This document shows positions 24,965 through 32,829 of a DNA stretch of 36,957 nucleotides, piece after piece; the stretch's first letter is position 1; each line of letters begins with the position of its first letter. The DNA comes from Chloroflexota bacterium (GTDB taxonomy: Bacteria; Chloroflexota; Anaerolineae; Promineifilales; Promineifilaceae). The notes beneath the pieces were generated by a model. It did no database searches. It was not told where the DNA came from and was given only the letters and a program-made list of their open reading frames with translations. The position numbers and the translations under genes were made by a program. Location of the stretch: positions 1 through 36,957 of the forward strand of contig JABFFZ010000056.1 of NCBI GenBank assembly GCA_013112725.1, read 5' to 3'.

Positions 24965-24982
24965 TCAGCATATCATTAACAA

Positions 24983-25056
<74 letters not shown>

Positions 25057-25064
25057 TCTTTTTC

Positions 25065-25092
25065 TTGTTATCCCAACATTGTTTGTTATAAT
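25065..25092 (+). promoter_or_regulatory. Promoter of the Rieske/cytochrome operon
   Basis: TTGTTA (25065-25070), 16 bases, TATAAT (25087-25092) within TGTTATAAT, an extended -10. It lies 9 bases after the tRNA and about 115 bases before the Rieske ATG. Confidence 0.6.
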
Positions 25093-25118
25093 CCCATTTG
25101 TGACAAAAAGCACACAGT

Positions 25119-25202
25119 ATGTCTGAACCCAAAACCCTGGCAGGTTCAATCGTAACTTTGGCAAAAGAAACACAAAAGCGACAGTTTAAGTCAGGAGAAT
25201 AG
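25119..25202 (+). CDS. Possible 27-residue ORF before the Rieske gene
   Basis: ATG 25119 opens a hydrophilic 27-codon frame starting MSEPKTLAGSIVTLAKETQK and ending RQFKSGE, with TAG four bases before the Rieske ATG. The Rieske ribosome binding site AGGAGA is inside its last codons. No family is recognised. It could be a leader peptide, a tiny protein or chance. Confidence 0.25.
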   Translation: MSEPKTLAGSIVTLAKETQKRQFKSGE

Positions 25203-25206
25203 CCAT

Positions 25207-25860
25207 ATGGCAAATGCAGCAATTGGCGCCGGCGTGGAAAGCGGCGGCATCTCACGACGTGAATTTTTGTACTATATTTGGGGTGCATCCATGGCCCTAT
25301 ACCTGGCGCAGTTTGCCGGGTTGTTGGTCTGGTTCTTAATCCCCCGTTTTCGGGAGGGAGAGTTTGGTGGTAAGTTTGTACTGCCCGTTGGCAGTATACC
25401 GGGCGCCAATGCCGAACCGGGTAATTTCCCGGATGGCCGTTTCTGGCTTGTTAACATAGATTCTGACCAACCCAACGATCTGTTTGCGCTGGCCCCGGAT
25501 GAAACAGGTAAAACCCTCAAAGGTGTGTTGGCTATTTACAAGGTGTGTACCCACCTGGGTTGCATTTATGCCTGGACGCCGGCCAACAACCGGTATGAAT
25601 GTCCCTGTCATGGGTCGAAGTATCGGCTGGACGGCCGTCGTATCGAATCCCCCGCCCCCCGTACCCTGGATCGCTTTCAATTGGAATTCCTGGACGCCGA
25701 CCGCAATCCCATCCCCAACACTCTTTCCCCAGAAGTGGATGACTTTTATCAGCCTGTGCCCATCCCCAGCAATGCCGTATTCATCAGCATTGATACCTCC
25801 GCCAAGAAAACAGGCCCCGGCGATACCCTGCTTTGCGATTTTGCCGGTTCTTGCCCATAA
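25207..25860 (+). CDS. Rieske 2Fe-2S protein of a cytochrome bc complex
   Basis: A 217-residue Rieske protein that carries electrons from quinol to a c-type cytochrome. A Tat-type SRREFL motif precedes a single N-terminal helix (ASMALYLAQFAGLLVWFLIP). The cluster boxes CTHLGC and CPCHGSKY provide two Cys and two His ligands, with the disulphide cysteines of the high-potential class. An extended beta-rich C-terminal part ends CDFAGSCP. AGGAGA precedes the ATG. It is the first gene of a three-gene operon. One ACGGCCGT site. Confidence 0.95.
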   Translation: MANAAIGAGVESGGISRREFLYYIWGASMALYLAQFAGLLVWFLIPRFREGEFGGKFVLPVGSIPGANAEPGNFPDGRFWLVNIDSDQPNDLFALAPDETGKTLKGVLAIYKVCTHLGCIYAWTPANNRYECPCHGSKYRLDGRRIESPAPRTLDRFQLEFLDADRNPIPNTLSPEVDDFYQPVPIPSNAVFISIDTSAKKTGPGDTLLCDFAGSCP

Positions 25861-25903
25861 GCTGCAAGGAAGCACCGGAGACAGAAGCGGTTAAGGAGAA
25901 GAA

Positions 25904-27604
25904 ATGGCTACCATTTTTGAACAAATTAACGAGATGGGCCTCAAACAAGCCCTGGTGACCAAAACCGACGAGGTGGTAGAGCGTATCACCGCCGGTATGA
26001 ACATCAGCGACATTCGCGGCGCGCTGCGTGGCGACGAACCCCGCCGCCCCAATCCGCGTCTACGTCCCCATGCCGATGGCTTTTGGTTCCACATTCGCCC
26101 CAGTTTTTATCACACCGAAGTTACGCACATCTATCCCACTTTCCGTTTGGGCTGGCTTTCCACCTTCATGATGGTCTGGGAAACCATCACCGGTATCCTG
26201 TTGATGATTTTCTACACCCCCAGCCCGCTCATTGCCTATGGTGACATGTGGAACATCCTCAGCAATGTGCCCCTGGGCCAACTGATGCGCAATATGCACC
26301 GTCTGGGTGCGGAAGTCATGGTGTTGGTGGTGGCCCTGCACATGCTCCGTACCTTCATTACTGGCAGCTACAAGAAACCGCGCCAGTTTACCTGGGCTAC
26401 TGGCGTCATTTTGCTGACATTAACCGCCCTCCTCAGCTTTAGCGGTTATTTGCTGCCGTGGGATCAATTAGCATATTGGGCCTTGACGGTATTCCTCTCT
26501 GGCGCAGATGCTGCGCCGGCCCCACCCGCTGTCAACCAGACCGTTCTCTTTATTTTGCAGGGTGGTCCGGCATTGGGCGCTGGTGGGTTGTTACGCTGGT
26601 ATCTGTTCCACGTTTTGTTGATGCCACTGCTGTTAGGCGTTTTCTTCTTTGTCCATTATTACAAAGTGATCTTGCACGGCCTTTCGCTGCCGCCGGGACG
26701 TGAGGAGATTGGCGAAGATACGGCCAAGCGTGTACCCAAAGACGAACGTACTTACTTTACGCCTGATATTTTAACCAGCGAGTTGATGTGGACGGCGTTG
26801 ATAACACTGTTCTTGATTGCCGGTTCACTCTGGTTCTGGGATGCGCCGTTGGAAACTCACGCCGACCCGGTGGTAACGCCGTTGCATGTGGTGGCGCCCT
26901 GGTATCTTTCCTGGTCGCAGGGCTGGTTGAAATTGGCGCCCAAAACCATAGTGGTAGGCTTCATCCCGCTGCTGCTGGTGGCCTTTATCGTCATGCCCTA
27001 TTTTGAGGTGGGTAAGAGCCGCCGTTATGCTGACCGGCGGCTGGGCCTCTCAGTCTCTTTCCTCTTTATCGCCTTTATGCTGGTTTCTAACTGGATGGGG
27101 ACGCCGGAATTCCGGGTGGAAAGTTCCCCAGAGCGGGAAGTATCACAAGGTGTATTGCCGCAGGAAGGCCCCAGCGTGTTAAAAGGTGTACCCTATGAGC
27201 ATTTGGTGTTAGGGACTTATGTGCCGGGACAGGTGATAGATGATAATCCGCACCTGACACGGGCGTTAGCTGTCTTTTATAACTCCATGTATCGGCAAAG
27301 CTGCAAACTGGGAGATGGCAATCCTGATTTGCCTTACGATTGGTATCCCTGTAAAGAAGAGGTGTTGGAAAATGGCGAGATTCGCTACGGCAATCACTTT
27401 ACAGACAATGCTATGCCTAACCCTTATGCTGAGCTACGCATCACCCAGGAACAGGACAATATGGTCAAACTCACCTTATATTATGAGGTGGTGAATCCAC
27501 AAAAGCCTGACGAATTCCTGATTCTTTCCGATGAGGCTGTTGGCTACCGCCACGAAGATTCGCTGTATGAGGAAGAATGTCAGTTCCTGAATAAGAACTG
27601 TTAA
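25904..27604 (+). CDS. Fused cytochrome b (b6/subunit IV type) with C-terminal extension
   Basis: A 566-residue quinol-oxidising cytochrome b. Helix B carries HRLGAEVMVLVVALH (His-x13-His), helix D has HVLLMPLLLGVFFFVH (His-x14-His), the spacing of cytochrome b6. SGYLLPWDQLAYWA is the quinol-site segment. In the subunit-IV-like half the PEWY motif is APWY in VVAPWYLSWSQG, a variant I recall from other bacterial bc complexes. Membrane segments end near residue 400. The last 160 residues are hydrophilic, with CKLGDGNPDLPYDWYPC and a C-terminal Cys, and belong to no family I recognise. AAGGAG precedes the ATG. Confidence 0.93.
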   Translation: MATIFEQINEMGLKQALVTKTDEVVERITAGMNISDIRGALRGDEPRRPNPRLRPHADGFWFHIRPSFYHTEVTHIYPTFRLGWLSTFMMVWETITGILLMIFYTPSPLIAYGDMWNILSNVPLGQLMRNMHRLGAEVMVLVVALHMLRTFITGSYKKPRQFTWATGVILLTLTALLSFSGYLLPWDQLAYWALTVFLSGADAAPAPPAVNQTVLFILQGGPALGAGGLLRWYLFHVLLMPLLLGVFFFVHYYKVILHGLSLPPGREEIGEDTAKRVPKDERTYFTPDILTSELMWTALITLFLIAGSLWFWDAPLETHADPVVTPLHVVAPWYLSWSQGWLKLAPKTIVVGFIPLLLVAFIVMPYFEVGKSRRYADRRLGLSVSFLFIAFMLVSNWMGTPEFRVESSPEREVSQGVLPQEGPSVLKGVPYEHLVLGTYVPGQVIDDNPHLTRALAVFYNSMYRQSCKLGDGNPDLPYDWYPCKEEVLENGEIRYGNHFTDNAMPNPYAELRITQEQDNMVKLTLYYEVVNPQKPDEFLILSDEAVGYRHEDSLYEEECQFLNKNC

Positions 27605-27606
27605 AA

Positions 27607-27667
27607 ACCGGTTATCGGTAATCGGTGGTAGATAACCGATAACTGATTACCGATTACCGGATAACGG
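27607..27667. repeat. GGTAATCGG-type hairpin between cytochrome b and cytochrome c
   Basis: GGTTATCGGTAATCGGT pairs with ACCGATTACCGGATAAC around GATAACCGATAACTG. It begins 3 bases after the cytochrome b stop and ends before the cytochrome c ribosome binding site. It could adjust expression between the two genes. Confidence 0.7.
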
Positions 27668-27677
27668 GGAAAAATAG

Positions 27678-28571
27678 ATGCAAGTAAAAGTCGTAATCGG
27701 AACCGTTGCTTTTATGCTGACGATGATTGTGTTGGGTTACGCGGCGTTGCGTGAGCCAACACGGTTGGAAGATTTTGCGGGGGCGGCTCACGGCCGTTCT
27801 GTGGAACAAGGCGCTTATTTGTATGTGAATAACTGCGCTACCTGCCATGGTATTGATGGTACGGCCACGTCCGGTGAGGAAAACGGCTGCCGTGATGCCA
27901 ATGGCGATCCAAATTGTTTAGGGCTACCGCTGAATAATTATTTTCTGTTGTGTGGCAACCCGCCACGCCGCTCCATAGACCTGGGCTGGGAAGGCACTAC
28001 CGAAAATCTGATTAAAAAGACGGTGGCAGCCGGCCGGGGCGCTATTATGCCCGCCTGGTCAAGCGATTTTGGCGGCCCCATGCGTCCGGATCAGGTCCAG
28101 AACGTGACCAATTACGTCTTAAACTGGGGTAGCGAAGAACTGTGTGCCGAAGAACCGATAACATTCCCCTGGCCTGAATTTGGGCCAGGCGCAGCCGAAG
28201 CGTTCCAATCCTTGACCGATCCGGTAGAGGTTGTGGCCGGCGATCCAGAATTGGGCGCACAAGTTTACCTGAGCAATGGTTGTAACGCCTGCCATGGCCT
28301 GCCTGATGGCACTGCTGCGGCTACTGTTGGCCCATCGCTGGCAGAAATTGCTACTAATGGCGCTGAACGTATAGCGGGCTATTCGGCGCAAGATTACATC
28401 TATGAATCTATCCTGGCGCCGAATGCTTTCATTTCGCCCGAATGTCCCAACGGCCCCTGCACCTCGCCCAGCCTGATGCCCGGCACGTTTGCGCTGACCT
28501 TTAGCCGTAACCCGCAGGATATGGCAAACTTGCTGGCCTACCTGATGGGAGATGCGTATACGCATCCGTAA
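27678..28571 (+). CDS. Membrane-anchored dihaem cytochrome c
   Basis: A 297-residue protein with an N-terminal membrane helix (VVIGTVAFMLTMIVLGYAAL) and two CxxCH haem sites: CATCHG near residue 54 and CNACHG near residue 203. It is most likely the c-type subunit taking electrons from the Rieske protein in the bc/alternative b6f complex. It carries extra cysteines in ENGCRDANGDPNCLGLPL and CPNGPC. An axial methionine is likely in PAWSSD/LMPGTF-type segments. The stop TAA is part of the heptad repeat that follows. Terminator at 28592. Confidence 0.92.
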   Translation: MQVKVVIGTVAFMLTMIVLGYAALREPTRLEDFAGAAHGRSVEQGAYLYVNNCATCHGIDGTATSGEENGCRDANGDPNCLGLPLNNYFLLCGNPPRRSIDLGWEGTTENLIKKTVAAGRGAIMPAWSSDFGGPMRPDQVQNVTNYVLNWGSEELCAEEPITFPWPEFGPGAAEAFQSLTDPVEVVAGDPELGAQVYLSNGCNACHGLPDGTAAATVGPSLAEIATNGAERIAGYSAQDYIYESILAPNAFISPECPNGPCTSPSLMPGTFALTFSRNPQDMANLLAYLMGDAYTHP

Positions 28572-28592
28572 GCAGTGAGCAGTGAGCAGTGA
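28569..28592. repeat. GTGAGCA heptad triplet at the cytochrome c stop codon
   Basis: GTAAGCA GTGAGCA GTGAGCA GTGAG: three or four 7-base units, the first of which supplies the cytochrome c TAA. They lead directly into the terminator. Confidence 0.65.
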
Positions 28593-28617
28593 GCCCGGCA
28601 GATGCCGGGCTTTTTTA
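28592..28617 (+). terminator. Intrinsic terminator of the cytochrome operon
   Basis: AGCCCGGC (28592-28599) and GCCGGGCT (28604-28611) form a perfect stem with a short loop, followed by TTTTTTATT. Confidence 0.9.
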
Positions 28618-28651
28618 TTTGGGCAGATTGATAGTTGAATTTAGTTTATAC

Positions 28652-28680
28652 TTGGGTCTGGGCATACCAATGGTTATACT
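28652..28680 (+). promoter_or_regulatory. Promoter of the RHH antitoxin gene
   Basis: TTGGGT (28652-28657), 17 bases, TATACT (28675-28680). The flanks TTTAGTTTATAC and GTTATACTAAAC form an imperfect inverted pair that could be the operator of the RHH protein. Confidence 0.5.
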
Positions 28681-28706
28681 AAACGGGGGGGACGATGGTA
28701 TGAACT

Positions 28707-28961
28707 ATGGCTAATACAAGGACAGCTATCTCCTTACAGGAATCGTTATTTGAACAGGTAGATATGATTGCCCGTGAAATGAACATCTCCCGCAGCCACT
28801 TTTTCACGCTGGCAGTTGAAGCCTTTATTCAGCAATATCAGAATCAGAAATTGCTCAATGCGATTAACGACGCCTACAAGGATGACCCAGATCCGGCTGA
28901 CCAGGAGTTCTTGAACCAATTGTGTCCTCACTATCGTCGGTTATTGGAGGTGAAATGGTAA
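28707..28961 (+). CDS. Ribbon-helix-helix (CopG/MazE-like) antitoxin
   Basis: An 84-residue protein with an N-terminal RHH: strand TRTAISLQESLFEQVDMIAR, then EMNISRSHFFTLAVEAFIQQ. The C-terminal half, from about 48, is acidic and probably binds a toxin. It would repress its own promoter and neutralise a MazF/PemK-type toxin. Only eight codons of that toxin follow, so it is an orphan antitoxin. Confidence 0.85.
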   Translation: MANTRTAISLQESLFEQVDMIAREMNISRSHFFTLAVEAFIQQYQNQKLLNAINDAYKDDPDPADQEFLNQLCPHYRRLLEVKW

Positions 28962-28981
28962 TCCGGCAGGGGGATGTTTAG
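28955..28981 (+). pseudogene. Remnant of a MazF/PemK toxin gene (eight codons)
   Basis: ATG 28955 overlaps the antitoxin end in the usual TA manner and encodes MVIRQGDV followed by TAG. MVIRQGDV is a common beginning of MazF/PemK endoribonucleases, in which YWV normally follows. Everything beyond is gone and the helicase-like gene starts 6 bases later, so a deletion has joined the toxin start to that gene. Confidence 0.65.
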
Positions 28982-28986
28982 CTTTG

Positions 28987-31038
28987 ATGGAACTTACAAC
29001 TACTCAACAAGAAGCGAGAATGGCCGGGCAGACCAGTTTTTTGCTGGGAGCGGCGGGTACGGGTAAGACGACGGCTTTGCAGCAGCGGCTGATCCGGCTG
29101 CTGGCGATGGGTGAACCGGCGTATACGATCCTGGTGATGGTGGCGGAGCCGGATCATGCTGATCCGTACCTGGACACGGTGCATCAATCGGGCCTGGGGC
29201 CATATGCCGACCTGAAGATTACGACGTATACCCAGATGGCGCAGGAGATGGTGGAGTTGTTTTGGCCGTTGGTGGCACGGCCGTCTGGCTTCACCACCCC
29301 CTACCGTCCCCCCACCTTCCTGAGCTATGACCTGGCGCAACTGTTGATGTGGCACGTCATCACCCCCATGCTGCACGAGGGGGCGTTTGCCGATTTGCGG
29401 CTGCGGCCGCAGCAGATCGTCAGCCAGCTTTTGGATACGCTCAACCGGGCGGCGCTGAATGGCCTGAGCCTGGAAGAGGCGATTGAGCGGCAAAAGCGTA
29501 CCTGGACGGGGGAACCGGAACGGCTGCTGCACCTGGATGACGCCGCCAAAGCGGCCCGCACCTTCCGCCAATCGTGCCGGGACAATGGGTTGTTAGACCT
29601 GTCGTTAGCGGTGCGGGTGTTTGATACGCAGCTTGTCCATCATGAAGTGTTCAAGAATTACTTCCGGGAACGGTACCGCCACCTGATTGTGGATAACGTG
29701 GAGGAGCAGACCCCGGCGGGGCAGAATTTTGTGAGCGAGTTGATGGACGTGACGCAGACAACGGCCGTAGCCTACGATGGCGGCGGCGGGTACAAACGGT
29801 TCCTGGCAGCCGACCCCGACGGGGCGCGCCAGTTTTACCACCGCAGCGTCTACCAGTTTCAATTTGACGATAGTTTTACGACTACACCTGCTTTAGAGAA
29901 CATGGCGAATCTGGTGGAAAACGCCTTATTATTTACCAGCAAGCCCACAGCGATGGCCAAGGAGGCGATTCAGGGGGTGGTGTACGGCCGTTACCGCCGC
30001 GAAATGGTGCAAAACCTGGCCCGCTTCTTGCCGGAACTGATGGCCGAACGGGGGTTGGTTCCCTCTGACATCGCCATCATCACCCCCTACCTGGATGGGG
30101 CGCTGCGCTATTTGTTGGGTAATGCCCTGAAAGAGGCCGGGCTGCCTTACCGCGAACTGCGCCGCCGTTCCAGCCCACGTGACGAGCCGCGTGTACGCGC
30201 CTGGCTCACCTGGCTGGCGCTGGCCCATCCCCATTGGAACGTGCATCCGTCGGCGTATGACGTGGCCGAGGCGCTGACCCTTTCCATACACGGGTTTGAT
30301 CCCGCCCGCGCCGAACTGCTGACGGAGCGGCTCTACCGCCCTGATGTACCTGATTTACTGCCCATCAGCGAACTGCCGCCACGCCTGGTGGAGCGCATTG
30401 GCTTTGATCTGGTGGGGTTGGTGGAGGAACTGCGCCTGTGGCTGGAAGCGGTGGACGCCAACCAACTGTTAGACCATTGCTTGCACGATTTGTTCCAACT
30501 GCTGTCGCAGAAGCGGTTTCAGCCAGAACCGGACGTGGCCGGGGCGGCGGTGTGTGACTGGCTGGTGAGAGCGGCCACCCGCCTGCGCCAGTCGGCCGAG
30601 GCGATTGGTTTTAAGACCCCGGCGGAGATTGGCGCGGCCTTTATTGACGGCATCAACAATGGGTTAGTGACGGCCAATCCACCTGACCTGGGCGACCCGC
30701 CTGACCCGGACGGTATCACCGTTTCCACGATTTATGGCTATTTGCTGGCGGGTAGCCCGGCGCGGGTGCAGGTATGGCTGGAAACGGCCGCCACCGGCTG
30801 GTGGGACATTCCCAACCAACCGCTCAGCAATGCGTTTGTGCTGGCGCAGAGTTATGATGTGTCATGGCCGTGGACGGTGGAAGAAGATTACCAGATTCGC
30901 AATGAACTGCTGGCCCGCCTCATTCGCGGCCTCACCGCCCGCTGCGCCGCAGGTGTGGTGCTGGCCACCAGCGACCTGGATCGGCGCGGCGTCCGCCAGG
31001 ATGGCCCCCTTTGGCGAGCTTTGCAACCCATTCGGTAG
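28987..31038 (+). CDS. Diverged UvrD/Rep-like superfamily 1 helicase-type ATPase
   Basis: A 683-residue protein with an N-terminal ATPase: LLGAAGTGKTTALQQRLIRL is the Walker A motif at about 19-38, and LIVDNVEEQTP at about 237 stands where SF1 helicases have VDExQD, so motif II is degenerate. Further on, ALENMANLVENALLF and ATSDLDRRGVRQDGPLWRAL sit where motifs IV-VI are expected, but clean motifs are not seen. It may hydrolyse ATP poorly or have lost helicase activity. ATG 28987 is preferred over a TTG three bases earlier. It directly follows the MazF stub. The promoter of hicBA lies in its end. Three ACGGCCGT sites. Confidence 0.7.
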   Translation: MELTTTQQEARMAGQTSFLLGAAGTGKTTALQQRLIRLLAMGEPAYTILVMVAEPDHADPYLDTVHQSGLGPYADLKITTYTQMAQEMVELFWPLVARPSGFTTPYRPPTFLSYDLAQLLMWHVITPMLHEGAFADLRLRPQQIVSQLLDTLNRAALNGLSLEEAIERQKRTWTGEPERLLHLDDAAKAARTFRQSCRDNGLLDLSLAVRVFDTQLVHHEVFKNYFRERYRHLIVDNVEEQTPAGQNFVSELMDVTQTTAVAYDGGGGYKRFLAADPDGARQFYHRSVYQFQFDDSFTTTPALENMANLVENALLFTSKPTAMAKEAIQGVVYGRYRREMVQNLARFLPELMAERGLVPSDIAIITPYLDGALRYLLGNALKEAGLPYRELRRRSSPRDEPRVRAWLTWLALAHPHWNVHPSAYDVAEALTLSIHGFDPARAELLTERLYRPDVPDLLPISELPPRLVERIGFDLVGLVEELRLWLEAVDANQLLDHCLHDLFQLLSQKRFQPEPDVAGAAVCDWLVRAATRLRQSAEAIGFKTPAEIGAAFIDGINNGLVTANPPDLGDPPDPDGITVSTIYGYLLAGSPARVQVWLETAATGWWDIPNQPLSNAFVLAQSYDVSWPWTVEEDYQIRNELLARLIRGLTARCAAGVVLATSDLDRRGVRQDGPLWRALQPIR

Positions 31039-31049
31039 CGACGTATACT
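31021..31049 (+). promoter_or_regulatory. Promoter of hicBA
   Basis: TTGCAA (31021-31026), 17 bases, TATACT (31044-31049). The -35 lies inside the end of the helicase-like gene. AGGA before ATG 31087 is the ribosome binding site. Confidence 0.6.
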
Positions 31050-31086
31050 GTGCCATGTATTCTTTCTTGTGTGAGGATGGAACAAT

Positions 31087-31290
31087 ATGAAAATACAAAT
31101 TGTACTTGAACCAAGCGATGAAGGTGGATATACCGTCTATGTTCCCTCTTTGCCCGGATGTATTAGTGAAGGGGATACGGTAGATGAGGCTATGGAAAAC
31201 ATCCGGGAGGCGATTGAATTGTACCTGGAACCAGTTGAAGATGATTGGATTGCTATAGAGGGCATTCTTGTCAAAGAGTTAGCTTTGTGA
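31087..31290 (+). CDS. hicB: HicB family antitoxin
   Basis: A 67-residue HicB-like protein: KIQIVLEPSDEGGYTVYVPS then LPGCISEGDTVDEAMENIRE match the partial RNase-H fold of HicB antitoxins, which cap HicA. The C-terminal DNA-binding extension found in longer HicBs is absent. It is the first gene of the operon and overlaps hicA in GTGA, so translation is coupled. Confidence 0.88.
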   Translation: MKIQIVLEPSDEGGYTVYVPSLPGCISEGDTVDEAMENIREAIELYLEPVEDDWIAIEGILVKELAL

Positions 31291-31514
31291 GCAAAGTTCC
31301 CAGTTTGCCTTATCATCAAATTGTCCGTGTACTTCAGCGGGATGGTTGGGTCGTTGTTCGCCAACGGGGAAGTCACATCCGCTTACAGAAACGTGTAGGT
31401 GATGAAGTTCTCAAGATCACGGTTCCAGCCCACCGGCCGGTAAAGCGATCCACTTTATCCCACATTCTGAAGCAGGGCAGGATTGATTTAGATCATTTTC
31501 TGGACCTGTTATAA
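31287..31514 (+). CDS. hicA: HicA family mRNA interferase toxin
   Basis: A 75-residue double-stranded-RNA-binding-fold toxin that cleaves mRNA. The conserved core is IVRVLQRDGWVVVRQRGSHI with the catalytic histidine in GSH, followed by ITVPAHRPVKRSTLSHILKQ. GTG at 31287 overlaps the hicB stop. The pair appears intact, unlike the other TA loci here. The HxxK/KGTL segment is KRSTL, a modest deviation. Confidence 0.88.
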   Translation: MSKVPSLPYHQIVRVLQRDGWVVVRQRGSHIRLQKRVGDEVLKITVPAHRPVKRSTLSHILKQGRIDLDHFLDLL

Positions 31515-31574
31515 ATTGTCCTGAAAATAGTGGTTGGCAGCCAGTACCAGCCACTAACCACCAACCACCAGCCC

Positions 31575-32261
31575 CTATTCTGACTTTGGTGGATGCACAC
31601 GGCCGTCCACCAGATGCACCACCTCATCGGCAAAAGCGTCTACGGCCAGGTCGTGGGTGGCAATGAGAACGGCCGTGCCCTGCTCGTCGGCAATCTGGCG
31701 GAAGAGGCGCAGAACTTGCTGGCCGGTGGCGCTGTCCAGTTCGCCGGTGGGTTCGTCGGCCAGGATGACGGCGGGGCGGGGGGCCAGGGCGCGGGCAATG
31801 GCCACCCGCTGCTGCTGCCCACCGGACAGTTCAAACGGGCGGTGATCCTGCCATTTGCCCAACCCCACCAGTTTGAGCGCCTGCCCGGCGCGCGTTTGCC
31901 GCTCTTGCCGGGAAAATCCCGCCAGGCGCAGCATCAAATCCACGTTTTCACGGGCCGAGTAGGTGGGCAGCAGGGCGTGTGACTGGAACACAAACCCGAT
32001 GTGCCGCCGCCGCAACTGCACCAGCCGCCTTTCGGCCATATCCGTTACTTCTTCTGCGCCCAGCCAGATACGGCCGTTGCTCGGCCGATCCAACCCGCCA
32101 ATGCAGTTGAGCAGCGTCGTCTTGCCGGAACCAGAACGGCCGCGCAGCGCCACCACCTGCCCCGGCTTCACCAGCAGGGAGACATCTTGCAGCGCCGTCA
32201 CCTTTCGCCCACCTACCTCATAGATACGGCTAACATGCTCGATTCGTAAATTCTTGCTCAT
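31575..32261 (-). CDS. ABC transporter ATPase (LolD/MacB type)
   Basis: A 228-residue ATPase. Walker A is GRSGSGKTTLLNCIGG, the Q-loop follows in GFVFQSHALLPTYSA, the signature is ELSGGQQQRVAIARALA and Walker B is AVILADEPTGELDSATG, with the H-loop in ATHDLAVDAF. The LolD/MacB-type GLDRPSNG and QSHALLPTYSARENV place it in lipoprotein/macrolide export ATPases. Its permease partner is probably the one at 35.9 kb, since it shares the strand and subfamily with the adaptor and second ATPase. Confidence 0.93.
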   Translation of the reverse strand: MSKNLRIEHVSRIYEVGGRKVTALQDVSLLVKPGQVVALRGRSGSGKTTLLNCIGGLDRPSNGRIWLGAEEVTDMAERRLVQLRRRHIGFVFQSHALLPTYSARENVDLMLRLAGFSRQERQTRAGQALKLVGLGKWQDHRPFELSGGQQQRVAIARALAPRPAVILADEPTGELDSATGQQVLRLFRQIADEQGTAVLIATHDLAVDAFADEVVHLVDGRVHPPKSE

Positions 32262-32314
32262 CTTGTCATCCCCGATTCCTTGACAGAATCGTTCCCTTGA
32301 ATAACATGGTTCCC

Positions 32315-32575
32315 ATGATTACAACAGTAACCGGTAAAAACCAAGTGACCATTCCCGCCAGAATTGCCAGGATGTTAGACATTCAGCCAGGAACCCGGCT
32401 GAATTGGGAAATTGGCGAGGCAGGGATGTTAATTGTGCATGTCCTGCCGCAGCGAGGCCAGTTAGCGCGGGAGGCGGCCGGCATGGGCAAAGCCTGGTTG
32501 TCTCCGGGCAGCGATCCGGTAGCAGAGTTAATTGAGGAACGCCTCAGCGACGCCAAACCGCTTGCCAGCCATTGA
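32315..32575 (+). CDS. AbrB/MazE-type antitoxin
   Basis: An 86-residue swapped-hairpin protein: MITTVTGKNQVTIPARIARM followed by LDIQPGTRLNWEIGEAGMLI is the AbrB DNA-binding domain of VapB/MazE-like antitoxins. ATG 32315 (or 32306) fits the conserved start. Its last codons overlap a PIN-toxin remnant in another frame, so a deletion has probably changed its C-terminus to KPLASH. Confidence 0.82.
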   Translation: MITTVTGKNQVTIPARIARMLDIQPGTRLNWEIGEAGMLIVHVLPQRGQLAREAAGMGKAWLSPGSDPVAELIEERLSDAKPLASH

Positions 32576-32726
32576 TGCCTTGATTGCAGCAACGGCCGTG
32601 TCCCATCATTTGTCTCTGGTGCATCGTGATCCACACTTTGCTGCCATTCCCCATACGCTGTTGTCCCAGATACTCCTGCCTGAAAAGAGTGGCTCTTTGG
32701 GAACCCAGGGAGTTGACAGGCCGTGA
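32559..32726 (+). pseudogene. Remnant of a VapC (PIN-domain) toxin
   Basis: A frame overlapping the antitoxin end encodes RLPAIDALIAATAVSHHLSL then VHRDPHFAAIP. These are the C-terminal half of a PIN domain, with the DALIAATA aspartate and the TRDPHF-like aspartate. The N-terminal half with the first Asp/Glu is missing. The stop codon comes from a following heptad repeat. It is a deletion derivative and unlikely to be active. Confidence 0.75.
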
Positions 32727-32799
32727 TACGTGACGGGTGACGAGTGATGCGTGACCAACCAATCACTCGTCACTCGTCACTCGTCACCCGTCACGCCAA
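32723..32799. repeat. GTGACGA-family heptad hairpin
   Basis: GTGATAC GTGACGG GTGACGA GTGATGC GTGACCA is followed by its inverted complement ATCACTCGTCACTCG. It supplies the stop codon of the PIN remnant and ends next to the ABC/AbrB gene. Confidence 0.8.
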
Positions 32800-32829
32800 A
32801 CCCCATGAAATCCTGTAGAGCCAAAAGAG

